Notes: generated by a model not told the origin, from the letters alone. Numbered from the stretch's first letter, positions 11,221 through 23,018 are shown. The stretch is 64,000 nt of DNA from Gibbula magus (GCA_936450465.1 OW388302.1:17509530-17573529), one strand, 5' to 3'. A program made the numbers and translations.

Positions 11221-13800
11221 GACGCATTTGGAAATGGAAGAGTGAATTTATTGTCAACTTTTGTTGAAACTGAGGACATTGAACTGAAAGCCTGATAGAC
11301 CCTGGCCATAGTTGTGATTGAACTGCCTGAGGTGGAGGGCGATTGTTGAATTGTTTTCACTGGTTGTGACACGGCGTACGGTAACAACGCTATTCATCGT
11401 GTTGCAATATCTTCATAATTGAGAATTGCATTAACAGTTGTGATTTGGTCCAACGGGAATGTATTTTCAGGTAGAGACCTACATAGTATATATCCTTAAT
11501 TTATATAGATATATGCATAACATACTGCTGCATTGATGTCACGTGATATAGATGATACCATATTATGCATACGTAATCGTTCAACAGCGACATTAGTGAG
11601 AACATTGTGCAGTCATATAGTGTTGGATCAAACTATTTCTGTGATCAAGGTTTTTCAAATTTCAAGTTTTAACTCATTGGGAACAGAAAACATATTCACT
11701 TCAAATTCAAATTTTATTATTTTGTTCTTTTATATACTGAGATGGTGCTTGTTTGTTTTTCATATTTGCCGCGTTAATAATATAAAGTGGCTTCTAAATA
11801 TCAATTTGTATTACCAAATTTATTAAACCATCAAATAGACTGGTATCACACGAGCGAAAGCGAGTTTGCTGCAAAATCTTCCTTGAATCTGTAAAATTAT
11901 AATAACACAGAAGATCGTCCAGTTTCTTGTTATATTTCCGTATTTAAATAATTTATTAATATTGTGTTTTAACTCGTTAACATAAACAAATAACATTTTG
12001 ATCTAATAGGAAATTGTGTGAGTAACTCGGAATCAAATACTAACTTGACAGCGGTACTGGAAACCATCATGACGTCGTATTCTTGTGATATTACACTAGT
12101 GTTGTTTATCCATACTGATTGCACTATTATATTATTCAATGGGTGATTATGTTAATTTCAACAGTGGATTCGACAAAAATCATTTGGTAATATAAGAAAG
12201 GGAATAATGAAGCATTAAAAAATAACAGGAATTGAAAATGATATTTTTAATCGGGTAAAAATAATTATTATCTTTTTTTATAATTGTAAAGTCAATGTAA
12301 TATCTAAGTACGATTAAACTTCGTTCATTAAATGTTGGTATTGCGCTGAAATCAACACTCAAACTATCATATACATATTGGCGTAAAATGTCCATATCTT
12401 GATAGCGATGTAGCCATGGTAACTGCTGTTATAAAAATCTACCTTTGAAATAAATAGCAAAAAAAATATTTTAAATGACCCCCATTGAGAATCGGCTTAC
12501 CATGCTACATCGTGTTCTGTGGTATTTTATAATGTCTGTGTATGGTACATCAAATTATGAAGATGGATTTTGAACATTTATCTTGCCGTAATTGGAGAGA
12601 TTCTTAAACAGTGGTATATGTATATGCTAAAGAAACACGGTAGCCCTAACACTTTGTATAGGTTCTGTTTTATTCTAAAGTATTTTAGATAAGTAAGGGG
12701 CGGGTGTCGAGTAGTTTGACATTAAAATAGTTCAGGGCAAAAGTGTTCTTTATTGAAAAACATGTGCATTTTGAGACTATTCCATTTTTTTTCTGAAACG
12801 TTATTGATTTCTATGATATTCAAACTGCCATTATGGATCAATAGTATTCAAACGTCTATCGGAAATTATCAATTCAATGTTCTCCAGGTGAAAGGGTTAT
12901 CAACAAGTGTAACCTTTCTTTTGTTGGTCAGTATATATATATCATATTCGTCAAGCAATCCTAAAACCATGTCTCCTTCAAGGGTCGAGGGTTGATTTAA
13001 ACAATTTAAACATTTATTACGTCATTCAGGTATTGGAATGGTATAATTATTGCCCTAATCTATAGTGAAAGTATTGTGATAAAGCAGATGATATGTATGT
13101 AAAATGTTGTTGTTGTATTAGAATATGGTATAAAGTTTAACCATGCCATTTATATCCATGTGTTCAACTATGATATATGAATAATGTGTTAATTAGGTAA
13201 ACGAGCCAGTTATCAAATAAAGTAGAATCATTATCCGAATGTATGTTGTTTTATCTTTTCAAGCTTATCATGTTATCCTTCCCGGCAATATAGACTTGTG
13301 TCAACATATTTTTTTACACTTTTCAAGATTACGAAAGCTAGTGTAGACACTAATTTTAAAACCTAACTATACATCCAGGGACACACGAAACGATACCATT
13401 CAGCATACAAGATAAGCTCACGTGCAAAAGAAATGTCCTCATTCAAAATACAAGATAGTCGAATCCACGGGCGATATATACGACTGAAACAGCGTTACAT
13501 CATGTCTTCAAGACCCAACAATACTAAATATGAATTTTTAAAACATTATCTTTTCATAACTCTGAGAAACACAAGTTTTAAGAAATGGTCGTTATGGAAT
13601 CTCCTTAACTAGACGAGATAGAAGCCTAAAAAAGCCAGTTTTGGCTTGTTTTGTGACGTCCTAAAGTAATGACGCGTCAACAAATTTAAATCAAAGAAGG
13701 TTATTTATGTCGGGGATATCTTTAATTAATTAAATTTCTAGTTTTTCAATGTTTTAAACTTAAATACCAAATAGTGTGGGCCAAAAACATCTTAAAAGCG
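11221..13800. other. Gene-less AT-rich stretch
   Basis: No supported genes. Open frames here are short, AT-rich and without protein-like composition. A short foldback core 'cgagcgaaagcgag' near 11850 resembles the loop of the foldback element at 24.95 kb. Confidence 0.5.
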
Positions 13801-13865
13801 ATTTTAGCACCCCATGTCAATTTGAACAGATGTCAAAATAAAAGGTGCATACTCTGATGTATGAA

Positions 13866-14062
13866 ATTGTGAATATTTCTGTACAAAACCAAAATACAAT
13901 AAAAATCTACTTTCTCCCACATCAATGTGTGAATATTTCTGTACAAAACATGTGGCTACCAAATACATTACAAATCTACTTTCTCCGACATCAATGTGTG
14001 AATATTTCTGTACAAAACATGTGGCTACCAAATACATTAAAAATCTACTTTCTATGACATCA
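13866..14062. repeat. Tandem repeat, ~60-69 bp unit, three copies
   Basis: Three copies begin with 'gtgaatatttctgtacaaaa' at 13869, 13929 and 13998 and end in 'atctactttct' plus 'gacatcaat'. The second and third are nearly identical. The first lacks the 'catgtggctacc' piece. Reading frames through it on both strands are repeat artefacts. Confidence 0.85.
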
Positions 14063-14600
14063 ATATTACATTTTATACTGTTTTCAAAATGTTGGGAAGT
14101 TTCTTTTGCACGTGAATTTCTGTCAATCCTCAATACACACGACTGAATATAAGAATAATCAACGAATTACGGATTGTCTGTCACGAGTTAATTATTGTGA
14201 TACACTCCGAGCTTTAATAATTCACGAGGGACAGATAATTCTTAATTCCGAGCACCGAGCTGGTGATTCTTTTTCTTACCCAAGATCATTTTACTTCATA
14301 CAAATCGAAAAAGAAGATGCGAATTCACGATATTTTATAAGACTGCAAAATCAAAAATCAAAAATACGAATTGTTCTCATACGCCATTCATAAACTCTCT
14401 CACACCATCAAGATGCGCACATCTAAGTAGTTTACAACTTTTTTTCCAGAAAGATTCTAAAGTTACTGTTGAATTTAATTCCCAAAATGGTTAACTGACG
14501 TCGTAAACAACTCATTTATGTCGTAAACAGTGTCGCAGAATGAGAGAATTGAAAATGTGAACTGATAATCGCTCTGTTGGAAGCAAGAAAGGAGTGTAAT

Positions 14601-14665
14601 TTACGTCACCAAATGACGTCGTGGTTAATGACGTCACAAAGCAATGACGTCACGACAGTAACGTC
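14601..14665. promoter_or_regulatory. Cluster of CRE-like TGACGTCA sites
   Basis: Full TGACGTCA palindromes lie at 14629-14636 and 14645-14652, with related 'acgtca' and 'tgacgtc' half or near sites around them. This is the known core for CREB/ATF-type factors. No gene starts next to it, so a regulatory role is only possible. The same motif recurs in foldback elements in this window. Confidence 0.3.
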
Positions 14666-15161
14666 GGCGACTCTGGCATGCTGCTTCACCTAGCAAGTTG
14701 TTCAATTATGTGATTTAGCTTGAACATGAGAGCAAAGCAATTCATGAATGAGCGCAAAGTAGTTCTGTCAACCAATCAAAATGCAAGTTATATTTAGAAA
14801 AACTGTAATTCCCATGAACATTATGAAAACGTTAATACCCGGCATATCTATGCCCGCTTGGGTAAGAAATAGAGTTAAATCATGTCTTCAGATGCCAATT
14901 TATCTAAATTTGAAATCTGTTCATATTTTTAGAAACACACGTTTAAAGAAATCTTCATTTTACCATTTCATTATCTAGACGATTTAGGAGAGTCAACAAG
15001 GTTTTTTGGCTGGTTTTATGACATCCTAGTTACATTAGGCAGATAACATATTTCATTAAATCTTACAGTAAATACCAAATATTATGTCAAGATGCCCCAT
15101 TGAAATAGTAGGTATCTCACTCTTATGAATGAAAAACAAGATATAGAGGATATCTGTCTTT

Positions 15162-15293
15162 CCTTGACAAATACCATGTTTATCTCATTGAGTGAGGTAG
15201 AAAAGTAGATATTTCAAGAGTGGCGCAGCCACGAGTGAAATATATTAACTTTTCTACCGCATGAGATTAGATAAACATAGTGTTTGTCAAGGA
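15162..15293. mobile_element. Foldback MITE-like element
   Basis: Left arm 'ttgacaaataccatgtttat' and right arm 'ataaacatagtgtttgtcaa' are reverse complements and continue inward through 'gaggtagaaaagt' and 'acttttctaccgcat'. A related hairpin is at 45225-45357, and a looser relative lies near 30160-30300. The sequence to the right carries TGACGTCA at 15414-15421 and may be part of a larger element. Confidence 0.7.
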
Positions 15294-16206
15294 AAAACAT
15301 ATATTTTATTTATTATGTAATTTGTTCGGTGTTTTACGTTGAGTTGGAGTGATTTCAAAGGCAAACGTACAGCCTTTGCAAGCTGACAATATGATGTCAT
15401 AACATCGTCCTGATGACGTCACGCGAGTGTTGATAAAGATTATCGTCACTCAGTAGAGTGGTGATAAAAGTTATCACCACTGTATCTTGATGGAGGGTTT
15501 ATGTCACTGATAGAACCGAGTATCTCACTCCAAATCATGTAATAAATATCCTTATCACAGCCATTCAAAATCAACCTTATCCTATTTTATGTTTGATTCT
15601 GTTGAAAATCCAGTATCGTTTCTTTTGCCCCCCAGTGTACATGGGACAGCATCAGTATTAGATGTTGATGTGTTTACACCTTTGAATCTGTTACTTTCCA
15701 GTATATAAACAGACCAATATACATGTATATATGTCAATAGTGGCCCCAAACTTCTACACCATAAAGAAGGTAATATTAGTTGTCTTATTAAAATGGGAAT
15801 CGAAATATACCTTTTTAATATTTTTTTGAGAAATTCTTGATTGAAAATGGGACCTGTTTGAGACGAAGCATTCATAAAATGGCCAGACAAGCCAACATCA
15901 TTCTCTTCACTATGAGGTTTCTCCCTTCAGACTTTCTATCATTAATCTAAAGGGAGAGTTACCTCTTAGTTAATTGACATATTTCTAGTAAATGTAACCT
16001 CAAGAAGAAGTTCACACAACTTCATTTGTTTCCGTTCTAGAACCACCTTTCGTTACAAGGGTCAACATCTTTTAAGGAGGACACATTTCGTTTTATCCAT
16101 TTTAAAATCGATATTATAAACCTCTAGTGACGTCACTATATTGTTCTATTAGGTTCTACTTTTACCGGGTAAACCTCTATTGTCAGTTTGCCGGGCGTTC
16201 TCCAAG

Positions 16207-16294
16207 AATGCCTAGGGCTTTCTTGAAGAATGCCCAGGGCTTTCTCTAGGAATGCCCAGGGCTTACTCTAGGAATGCCGGGGGCTTACTCTAGA
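16207..16294. repeat. Tandem repeat, 22-bp unit x4
   Basis: Units start 'aatgccyagggctttctcta' at 16207, 16229, 16251 and 16273. No gene is associated. Confidence 0.85.
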
Positions 16295-16419
16295 ATCTAT
16301 AGGAAATTTATTTTGATTGGGAATTTTCACGTTTTGAAATACTTTGATTTAAAGTCCGTCTTCGAAAAAATAACATCACAAAATATCACATTTTTGACAA
16401 ATAACACATCACAGACATA

Positions 16420-16510
16420 AGCTTTGAATGCCTGGTTTCGAACCCTGCACCACCCGCTTACTAATCTGGCGCCTTTGACAACTCGGCTATAAAGGCCCAC
16501 GAGAACAATG
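16420..16510 (-). repeat. tRNA-like sequence (tRNA pseudogene or SINE head)
   Basis: On the minus strand there is an A-box-like 'tatagccgagttgtcaaagg' and a B-box-like 'gggttcgaaacc' at tRNA spacing. The anticodon stem does not pair well, so a working tRNA is unlikely. It is best read as a tRNA-derived relic. Confidence 0.45.
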
Positions 16511-16757
16511 ATTATTTTCCACAGTGACAATCATGTGAAATCCACGAGGCAGATAGCGCATTCATCTCACGTGCACGGCGTGGATAGCGAGCGAAAAGCA
16601 CGTGCAGAGTGCGGGTGTGCTCTCTTCATAGCAGTTGAAGTCCCAGCAGTATATAATAATGAAGCCACGTGAAGACAAAATATTGAAAATATATCTAAAC
16701 CATAATTTCTGTCGGTTCATAAGTAAGATCAAAACCTGGTCCTATGCCCTTGGCGTC

Positions 16758-16796
16758 GGGAAAGGGGGGAGGGCCTATCGGCCCTTCCCCTTTCCC
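16758..16796. repeat. GC-rich inverted repeat
   Basis: Arms 'gggaaaggggggagggcc' and 'ggcccttcccctttccc' face each other across a 4-base loop, giving a strong near-perfect hairpin in AT-rich DNA. Function unknown. Confidence 0.8.
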
Positions 16797-16924
16797 TCCA
16801 CCGCGGGCATACTCCACAAACAAAGCCTCTGACACGGTTTTGATCCATTACTTTAACACGGACAAAACATCAATACTCCTCTGCAGCTCAAAGCTCAACA
16901 GACAACTAGTTATAATGATAATTG

Positions 16925-17895
16925 GAAATAGAAGTGGACTAAGGAGGTTAACAGAGGTTTCACGGGAAGATATGATTTGAGTAGCCTCTGTGAGGAGAGA
17001 TTGTAACATATGTTACGTGGAAAGATATGATTTGAGTAACCCCTTTTGGGAGAGATTGTAACAGAGATCAAATGGGAAGATATTATTTAAGTCATCTTTT
17101 CGGGGAGAGAATGAACCAGATGTAACATAGGAATACATGATTTGAATAACCTCTGTAGGGAGAGAATATACCAGAGGTTACATGGGAAGATATGATTTGA
17201 GTAACTTCTGTGGGGAGAGAATGTAACATATGTTACATGGGAAGATATGATTTGAATAACCTCTGTGGGGAGAGAATGTAAAATATGTTACATGGGAAGA
17301 AAGGATTTGAGTAATTTCTCTGGGGAGAGAATGTAACATACAAATGTATGTTACATGGGAAAATATGATTTGAATAACCTCTGTGGGGAGAGAATGTAAC
17401 AATGGTAACATGGGAATACATGATTTGAATAACCTCTGCGAGGAGATAATGTAACAGAGGTTGCCTGGCAAGATAAGATTTGAGTAAACTCTGTGGGGAG
17501 AGAATGTAACAGAGATTACATGGGAATACATGATTTGAATAACCTCTGGAGGGAGAGAATGTAACATAGGTTACATGGGACTACATGATTTGAATAATCT
17601 CTGTAGGGAGAGAATGTAACATAGGTTACGTGGGAAGATACGATTTGAGTAGCCTCTGTGGGAAGAAAATGTAACATAGGTTATTTGGGAAGATACGAAT
17701 TGAGTAATCTCTGTGAGGAGAGAATGTAACAGAGGTAACATGGGAATACATGATTTGAGTAACCTCTACAAGGAGAGAACGTAAAATATGTTACGTGGGA
17801 AGATATGATTTGAGTAACCTCTGTAGGGATATAATGTAACAGAGGTAACATGGGAATACATGATTTGAATAACCTCTTGGGAGAGAGAATGTACA
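16925..17895. repeat. Minisatellite, ~55-bp unit, about 17 copies
   Basis: Consensus 'gggaagatatgatttgagta' followed by 'acctctgtggggagagaatg' and 'taacagaggttacat', in tandem. Minus-strand open frames across it (17178-17567 and neighbours) show repeated 'TFSPHRGYSN' peptides and are by-products. The array at 33598-34520 is a diverged version of the same unit. Confidence 0.9.
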
Positions 17896-18302
17896 AATAG
17901 TTCTAATTTCAGAAACAGTAAAGGGTAAGACAAAACATGCTGCCGAACTGTCATGTTTTTAAAGATGTATTTTGAATCTTTATCTGGACTAGTACCATTG
18001 TTCTGTTTGTGCTTCGAATAGGAAATAAGTTTTTTACAAAACACATTTACTATATTGATAGAACAATTTGTTCATCTAAAATATGATTTATTAAGTACAT
18101 TATCGATTCAAATAGTAAAATAACTTTTATTTTGTTGAGTACTCATAAATGTTGTTTCGGTTTCGTTTGATTTATATCAGTGTGAGAACAGACTACAATT
18201 TTCAAAAGTAGACTTTGTCTACATTTAGACTCGAAACACCTTTACTAAGAAGTCCAATTGCTCCGCTTTTCCGTCTGCCTGATCAAGTGGTTCTAAACCT
18301 AC

Positions 18303-18410
18303 CTGCATAACAAATACCGGCCACATGCTTACTATCTGATCTATGTTTGGTCGAATTAATGAGATTACCAGGGTTTGTAACTGGGTTTGGAGCCCTTCTG
18401 ACAGTCTAGG
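18303..18410 (-). CDS. Possible minus-strand internal exon, unknown protein
   Basis: On the minus strand, an acceptor-like 'ccctgcacag' precedes 36 open codons ending at a donor 'atgcag|gtaggt' (18303/18302). The peptide has an amphipathic, protein-like pattern ('GLQTQLQTLVISLIRP', then 'DQIVSMWPVFVMQ'). It is phase 0 at both ends and so could join the phase-0 terminal exon at 5716-5808, but that would span 12.5 kb and gene A. I do not recognise it, and it may be chance. Confidence 0.22.
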
Positions 18411-18761
18411 CTGTGCAGGGTGTTTCAACTCATGTTGTCTCCGGAAACACCTTACAGGGAGATCCTTGACAGCGGTTCATAGTTGATGCAAACAATTGAG
18501 TGTGTGAACTCTGTGTGTCTTTACAACACTCTCTCCTGGATTTCTAAACACAGATTTTTAAGGAAATATGGCAAGGCCTAAATCAGCCAGTAATGGAGAC
18601 TGGCAATAGTATTGCCTTTGTATTGTAAAGTTGGCCTTAACCCGTCCAAGTTATCTTTCTCCAGCGATATTGCTCATATCAACAAATGGTTTTCCAGTTT
18701 TCCATTCTCACGCTAACATTTTTGTGAAAGCATACTTGGATGTATTTACACATTCTCTTAA

Positions 18762-19096
18762 AGGGGCAGTAGCACGTTTTTTCGCTCAAACAAGTCGATG
18801 AAATGTATTTGAAAAATAATGTCACCAATAGTAAAAGACCATTCTCTCTTCGGAAAATCAAGTTAAAAATGATTGTACATGTACATGGTTCGATAATGCC
18901 ATGGGAATTGTGTATGTAATGCGAAATGGTCGTTATACACTTTTTGGTTTATGCGCAACACAGTTATTCCACTAAGAATAATTTGTTTGTACAATAAGAT
19001 GTTTTACCCTCTAAAGTTAATATAAATGACATTAACTATCAATATAAATAGGATATTTGAAAAAATAGAATTTGAAAAAAACGTGCTTCTGCCCCT
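18762..19096. mobile_element. MITE with TTAA target sites (piggyBac-like termini)
   Basis: Terminal inverted repeats 'aggggcagtagcacgttttt' and 'aaaaacgtgcttctgcccct' are flanked by TTAA on both sides (18758-18761 and 19097-19100). There is no coding capacity. TTAA duplication is typical of piggyBac-type elements, so this is probably a non-autonomous one. Relatives are at 35788-36145 and one end at 62555. Confidence 0.8.
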
Positions 19097-19100
19097 TTAA

Positions 19101-19734
19101 GATAAGCGTGTCGTGTCAGGACCCATTGGTGTATATTCACACCCAGCGCAGTAATGACAACTAGGAAACATGCTATTATAGATGTGAAACACATTTAAAG
19201 AATGTTCTTCCTCCACTCGCCATTTTCTAACTACAGTTACCAAACTCAGTGTAGTAGGGCTGATTACACGTTTACTTTACCCAATGCACTTAGATACTTT
19301 TTTCAATACACTTCAACTTTTTTAGATACACCTACACTTTCCTAAATTACCTTCACAGTTGTACATGGCTAGTACACTTTACAAAGAAGAATGTATTTTT
19401 TTAATCTGAAAAGAACATTCAAATTCAGCGAAATGCTAATGCACAATTTTCACAATTTTCTTTCTCATCTTCAGAATGCACCAATATATATGTCACATTA
19501 CTTTAAGGAGTTGTTACTATATATACATCATTGAGGGTGCATTTTAAAGATTAAAAACTATAATTTGTTTAAAGACAAATAAAATGTTACTTATGATTAC
19601 AACATGACAGAACATTAAACTTAGATAAATTAAATTTAACAAGTTTCATCTTTTGTTCCATTTATCAAACATATTTTGACTGTATGTTTTGATATTTTTT
19701 TATTTCCTTTTTTTTTCTTTAACAAATGTTGTTG
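19101..19734. other. Gene-less AT-rich stretch
   Basis: Nothing supported besides the 3' end of the minus-strand exon described at 19749-19830. Confidence 0.4.
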
Positions 19735-19740
19735 TTTATT
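19735..19740 (-). terminator. Poly(A) signal AATAAA
   Basis: TTTATT on the plus strand, that is AATAAA on the minus strand, starts 8 bases after the stop codon of the exon at 19749-19830. This is very close, but such compact 3' ends exist. Confidence 0.45.
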
Positions 19741-19748
19741 TTTATATT

Positions 19749-19830
19749 TCATCTACTGGTGTACACTTCAAATGCATAATTTATGCCACTCGTTGGATCG
19801 GTCTTCAAGCTCCCGTCCACAACAGGATCA
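19749..19830 (-). CDS. Minus-strand terminal coding exon, unknown protein
   Basis: On the minus strand, an acceptor 'aactgtgtttgcag' ends at 19831. One base completes a split codon, then 26 codons run to TGA at 19749-19751. The peptide 'DPVVDGSLKTDPTSG' followed by 'INYAFEVYTSR' has balanced, protein-like composition and GC-rich codons in an AT-rich region. AATAAA follows at once. I do not recognise the protein. Upstream exons would lie at higher coordinates and were not found. Confidence 0.38.
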
Positions 19831-20364
19831 CTGCAAACACAGTTTAATTTAAACAGAAATTCACTGAAGGGATAAGGAACAAGTTACTCAACTAAAGTAA
19901 CCTGATATCTTGACGTACACATGATAGAGTTTTAACAAATTATATATTCGATAAAAAAGTAATATGATACCTAAAAGATAGAAAAATATTTACAGAGAAA
20001 TGGCGACACTATATATACTTTGCTTGATTGACATACAATTTGACCATAATAACAAATGTTTAAATTGGATACAGTAAAAATTGGAAAATTTATAAATCAC
20101 TGATAATTTTTCACTATATATCTAATAAAATCTAAAAAGAAAGCATTTCTCCCAGTTCCGGGAAATTGGGGTTAAAGAAACAATCACCTTGATTAAAGGA
20201 ACATATCTTCGAAGGTGGGCATAAATGCATCAGACGGAAAGTCCTTGTAAACCCGTGTCAGGTAAACCTTTGTACAACATCCCAATTTTGTCCCGTCCTC
20301 AAAGCAAATTTATTGAAAATAATATTGAATGCATTGCCACAAGACTTGGTTAAGGGTTAAATGG

Positions 20365-20400
20365 TTGGCCGGCGTTAAACCACACCTCACCTCACCTCAC
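20365..20400. repeat. SINE end fragment
   Basis: 'ggcgttaaaccacacctcac' followed by ctcac repeats is the reverse complement of the 'gtgaggtgaggt...ttaacgcc' end of the SINE family at 4.3 and 40.2 kb. Confidence 0.5.
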
Positions 20401-21150
20401 ATTGCAACAATATTATGGACAATATTTCAAATGTGAGATCTAAATTTCGAAATATTTATACATTCTATATAAGTTTGTGTATAGTTTATTATCATATAAA
20501 ATGTATAATAGTTATAATGTAGGTAAGACTAATGAAATAATCCTCCAATGCAACATTTCCGATTTTCATATAACAATCCCAACTTGATTGTATATCTAAC
20601 ATGTGTCACCTTCACACAGACCCTCACAGTCACGTGACCAGCTTATCAGCCGAGAGGAGAGAGGTGGAGTCGCTCATGGAGAGAAAACACTGTGTGCTGT
20701 GATCAAGTCAGTTGTCATTCCTTGTTTGAGGTGCGTTCATTGTGTGTATAAGTAATGTTTATTAGTGACTGTAGTTGTTGGATTGTTAAGATAACTGTAC
20801 ACATCAAAGAAACAATAATTTTAAATAGAGCATTTACCAGGGGGTGAGAAAGTTTGATAAATGTACAATGGCGTAAATGAAATAACGACATACATGTATA
20901 AACAACTGGATAGTCCCTAATCAGCTTATTCCGTCAGTGCTCAATCGTTAATTACTGCGTCAGCCATGCATGACTGAAGGCACACAAGGGGCGTTATAAT
21001 GAGGAAGCATGGTAGAGTAGGAAAACTTCAACATCAAATATCCGCTTATCTAATTAAGTTATAAAGTTGATTTTAAAAATCCGTGTTAAAGTAAATGAGC
21101 AGTTTCAGAATATACCAAAATAATTTAGATATCTCGTAAAAAATAAAAAC
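20401..21150. other. Stretch without a supported gene
   Basis: A more GC-rich patch at 20620-20740 ('agaggagagaggtggagtcg') looks somewhat exon-like, but no frame or splice pair can be defended. No CARD or RING exon is seen upstream of A'. Confidence 0.4.
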
Positions 21151-21274
21151 TCGAAATTTCTAGAAATTTCTAGAAATTTCTAGAAACTTTCTAGAAACTT
21201 TCTAGAAACTTTCTAGATACGCACTAGAAACTTTCTAGATACGCACTAGAAACTTTCTAGAAATTTCTAGAAAG
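21151..21274. promoter_or_regulatory. Array of heat-shock-element-like TTCnnGAA palindromes
   Basis: Repeats of 'ttctagaaatttctagaaat' give alternating GAA and TTC triplets at 2-base spacing (nTTCnnGAAn), which is the known binding pattern of heat shock factor trimers. The first three units match the spacing exactly. Later units have 'ctttctagaaa' with one extra base or 'atacgca' spacers. The array ends about 25 bases before the edge of the segment copied from gene A. It may be a microsatellite that resembles an HSE by chance. Confidence 0.45.
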
Positions 21275-21300
21275 GGGGTACTTTGTTTCTTGCCTAACTG

Positions 21301-22884
21301 TAGATGTATATACACATGAAAACATGTATTTCATTATTATGACATTTTGCATTTTTTTTAATCTGTGGATCATACTGATATTTTTCCAGGGCTTCAATTT
21401 CGGTTTGTGTTTCTCAAAAACGCATATTCATTTTATTGCTTGTAGTGGGAAAATATAAATAACATCAAGTTGAAAGTTATTAGATGAAATTATCATTTAA
21501 TTAGATGAAACTGTCATTTAATTAGATGAAACTATCATTTAATTAGATGAAACTATCATCTAATTTTGAATTAGCATTTTAATGATGTTAATAACCAACT
21601 CTTTGCTTTTATTTCTATCACAAGCATAATTTACAAGTATGATCGACAGTCATAATGATAATTAAAAAATGAAGTGTAACTTGTGTCAATATAGCAACAC
21701 CTGACCTGTCAGTGATATTAACTATCAATACAATTAATAAAACAAAACTTGCGACAATTAAATAGTCTTGCAGGAATCACAAACACATTTTCCGTTTACT
21801 AATATGACCTTAAACATTGATCAGAACTTTGTTATCAACTTGACATGTCACTTTGCTTATATATCTATCATTGACACAGACACTATCTAACATAGATGAC
21901 ATTGATGTTTTCCAGGACCTGACCTTTGCTCCGTGTGTAAAGAAGACGGGAAGACAACTCCATCTACACACTGGTGTTTTGAATGCCAAGCTTCATTCTG
22001 CAAGAGATGTCTGAGACTTCATAGTAAAATGCCAAATCTGAAGTATCATGACATTGTCCCAAATTCAGAGAAAGGAAAGCATATAGATAAGGATCACATG
22101 AGCTTAAGACACGACCGTGATAATAAGAAGAAAGACATCGAAGTGATTGAGATGAAGATAAACAAGATGAGTATGAATTCACAGCGAATTGACAGCATAG
22201 ATCTGACAGTATCACCTGTACTAGATGGAGTTATTGAAGCTAAACTTAGTCTGGGAGACAGTTGTTCTGTTACAGATTGTTTGATAATGAACAGTGCAGA
22301 TACAAAAATAACTGTGTTCGCTGAGTATACAAAACGACATCTGAAATCATTTTACACTAGAGGTGGACAGTCATGTTCAAGTGTACTCCAAGTGTCCGGT
22401 AGTCCCAGGTGTATAACAGTTATCAGTGAAGGTAAGGTAGCTGTGTCTCTTCCTGACTCTCAACGTATCATCACAGCTGCTGTGACTCCTGACCTGGAAC
22501 TCCTGTCTACAATACAGACAAGTAAGAAATACAAAGGTCTGTCTACTCTGGATCAGTCAACACTTGTGGCCGGCTCTAATGATACACCCTCTGTAGATCT
22601 GATTGATATGAAGGGAACCATCTTGAAGACCTTCACAACACTTCCTGCCATAGAAAAGAGCTTCATTGATCCTCACTACATACATGTAACCAGACAAGGC
22701 ACTATCCTGGTGTCACACCATGGTCTGAAATCTATCACCTGTCTGACACAGACTGGTGACATTGTATTCACATACACACCCATTGGAGACAGAGCATTGA
22801 GAGTTCCATGGGGAATTACATCCACCAGTACAGGAGACATTCTTGTAGCTGACTATCCTGCACACAAAGTGATTCATCTCAGTG
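21301..22884. repeat. Near-identical duplicated segment, copy 2 (partner 7655-9244)
   Basis: Matches 7655-9244. To its right, A' continues with the common family 3' end ('agtgagtcaggagagttcat', 'tttacagtatccaac'), closer to B and C than to A. The right edge is therefore a switch point between two paralog lineages. Confidence 0.85.
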
Positions 22885-23018
22885 AGTCAGGAGAGTTCAT
22901 CAGAGACATTCTGACAGCAGAGGACGGTTTACAGTATCCAACTGGTCTGTGTGTTGATGGAGACAAACTGTGTGTTACATTGATAATCAAGGGTTTACAC
23001 AAATACAGATTCGGTTAG
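21916..23018 (+). pseudogene. A': orphan B-box-NHL exon, near-identical to gene A exon 2
   Basis: Acceptor 'gttttccag' ends at 21915 and the exon reads in the same phase as gene A to a TAG at 23016-23018. The 366 codons include one B-box (C-x2-C, C-x2-C, C-x2-C, H), the short linker IEVIEMKINKM and the NHL-type propeller, with no second B-box or coiled coil. The protein is identical to gene A up to 'EFIRDILTAEDG', then differs and ends HKYRFG like gene B. The copied segment starts inside the intron, so no CARD exon came with it, and none is seen upstream. The exon itself is fully open. It may be a dead partial copy, may be spliced to a first exon of a neighbour, or may be transcribed from the HSE-like array upstream. 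Confidence 0.75.

Noticed and set aside
16420..16510. Functional tRNA gene on the minus strand
   Set aside because: A- and B-boxes are present, but the anticodon stem has mismatches, so a relic is more likely.
17178..17567. 129-codon minus-strand frame with repeated SPHRGYSN peptides
   Set aside because: It is the 55-bp minisatellite read in one frame. There is no start context or splice context, and frame openness is a by-product of the unit.
16925..17895. CRISPR array
   Set aside because: Units are contiguous with no unique spacers, and the context is animal. It is a minisatellite.
20620..20760. First exon of A' in the GC-richer patch
   Set aside because: No open frame in the right phase leads to a donor, and no CARD or RING residues are visible.
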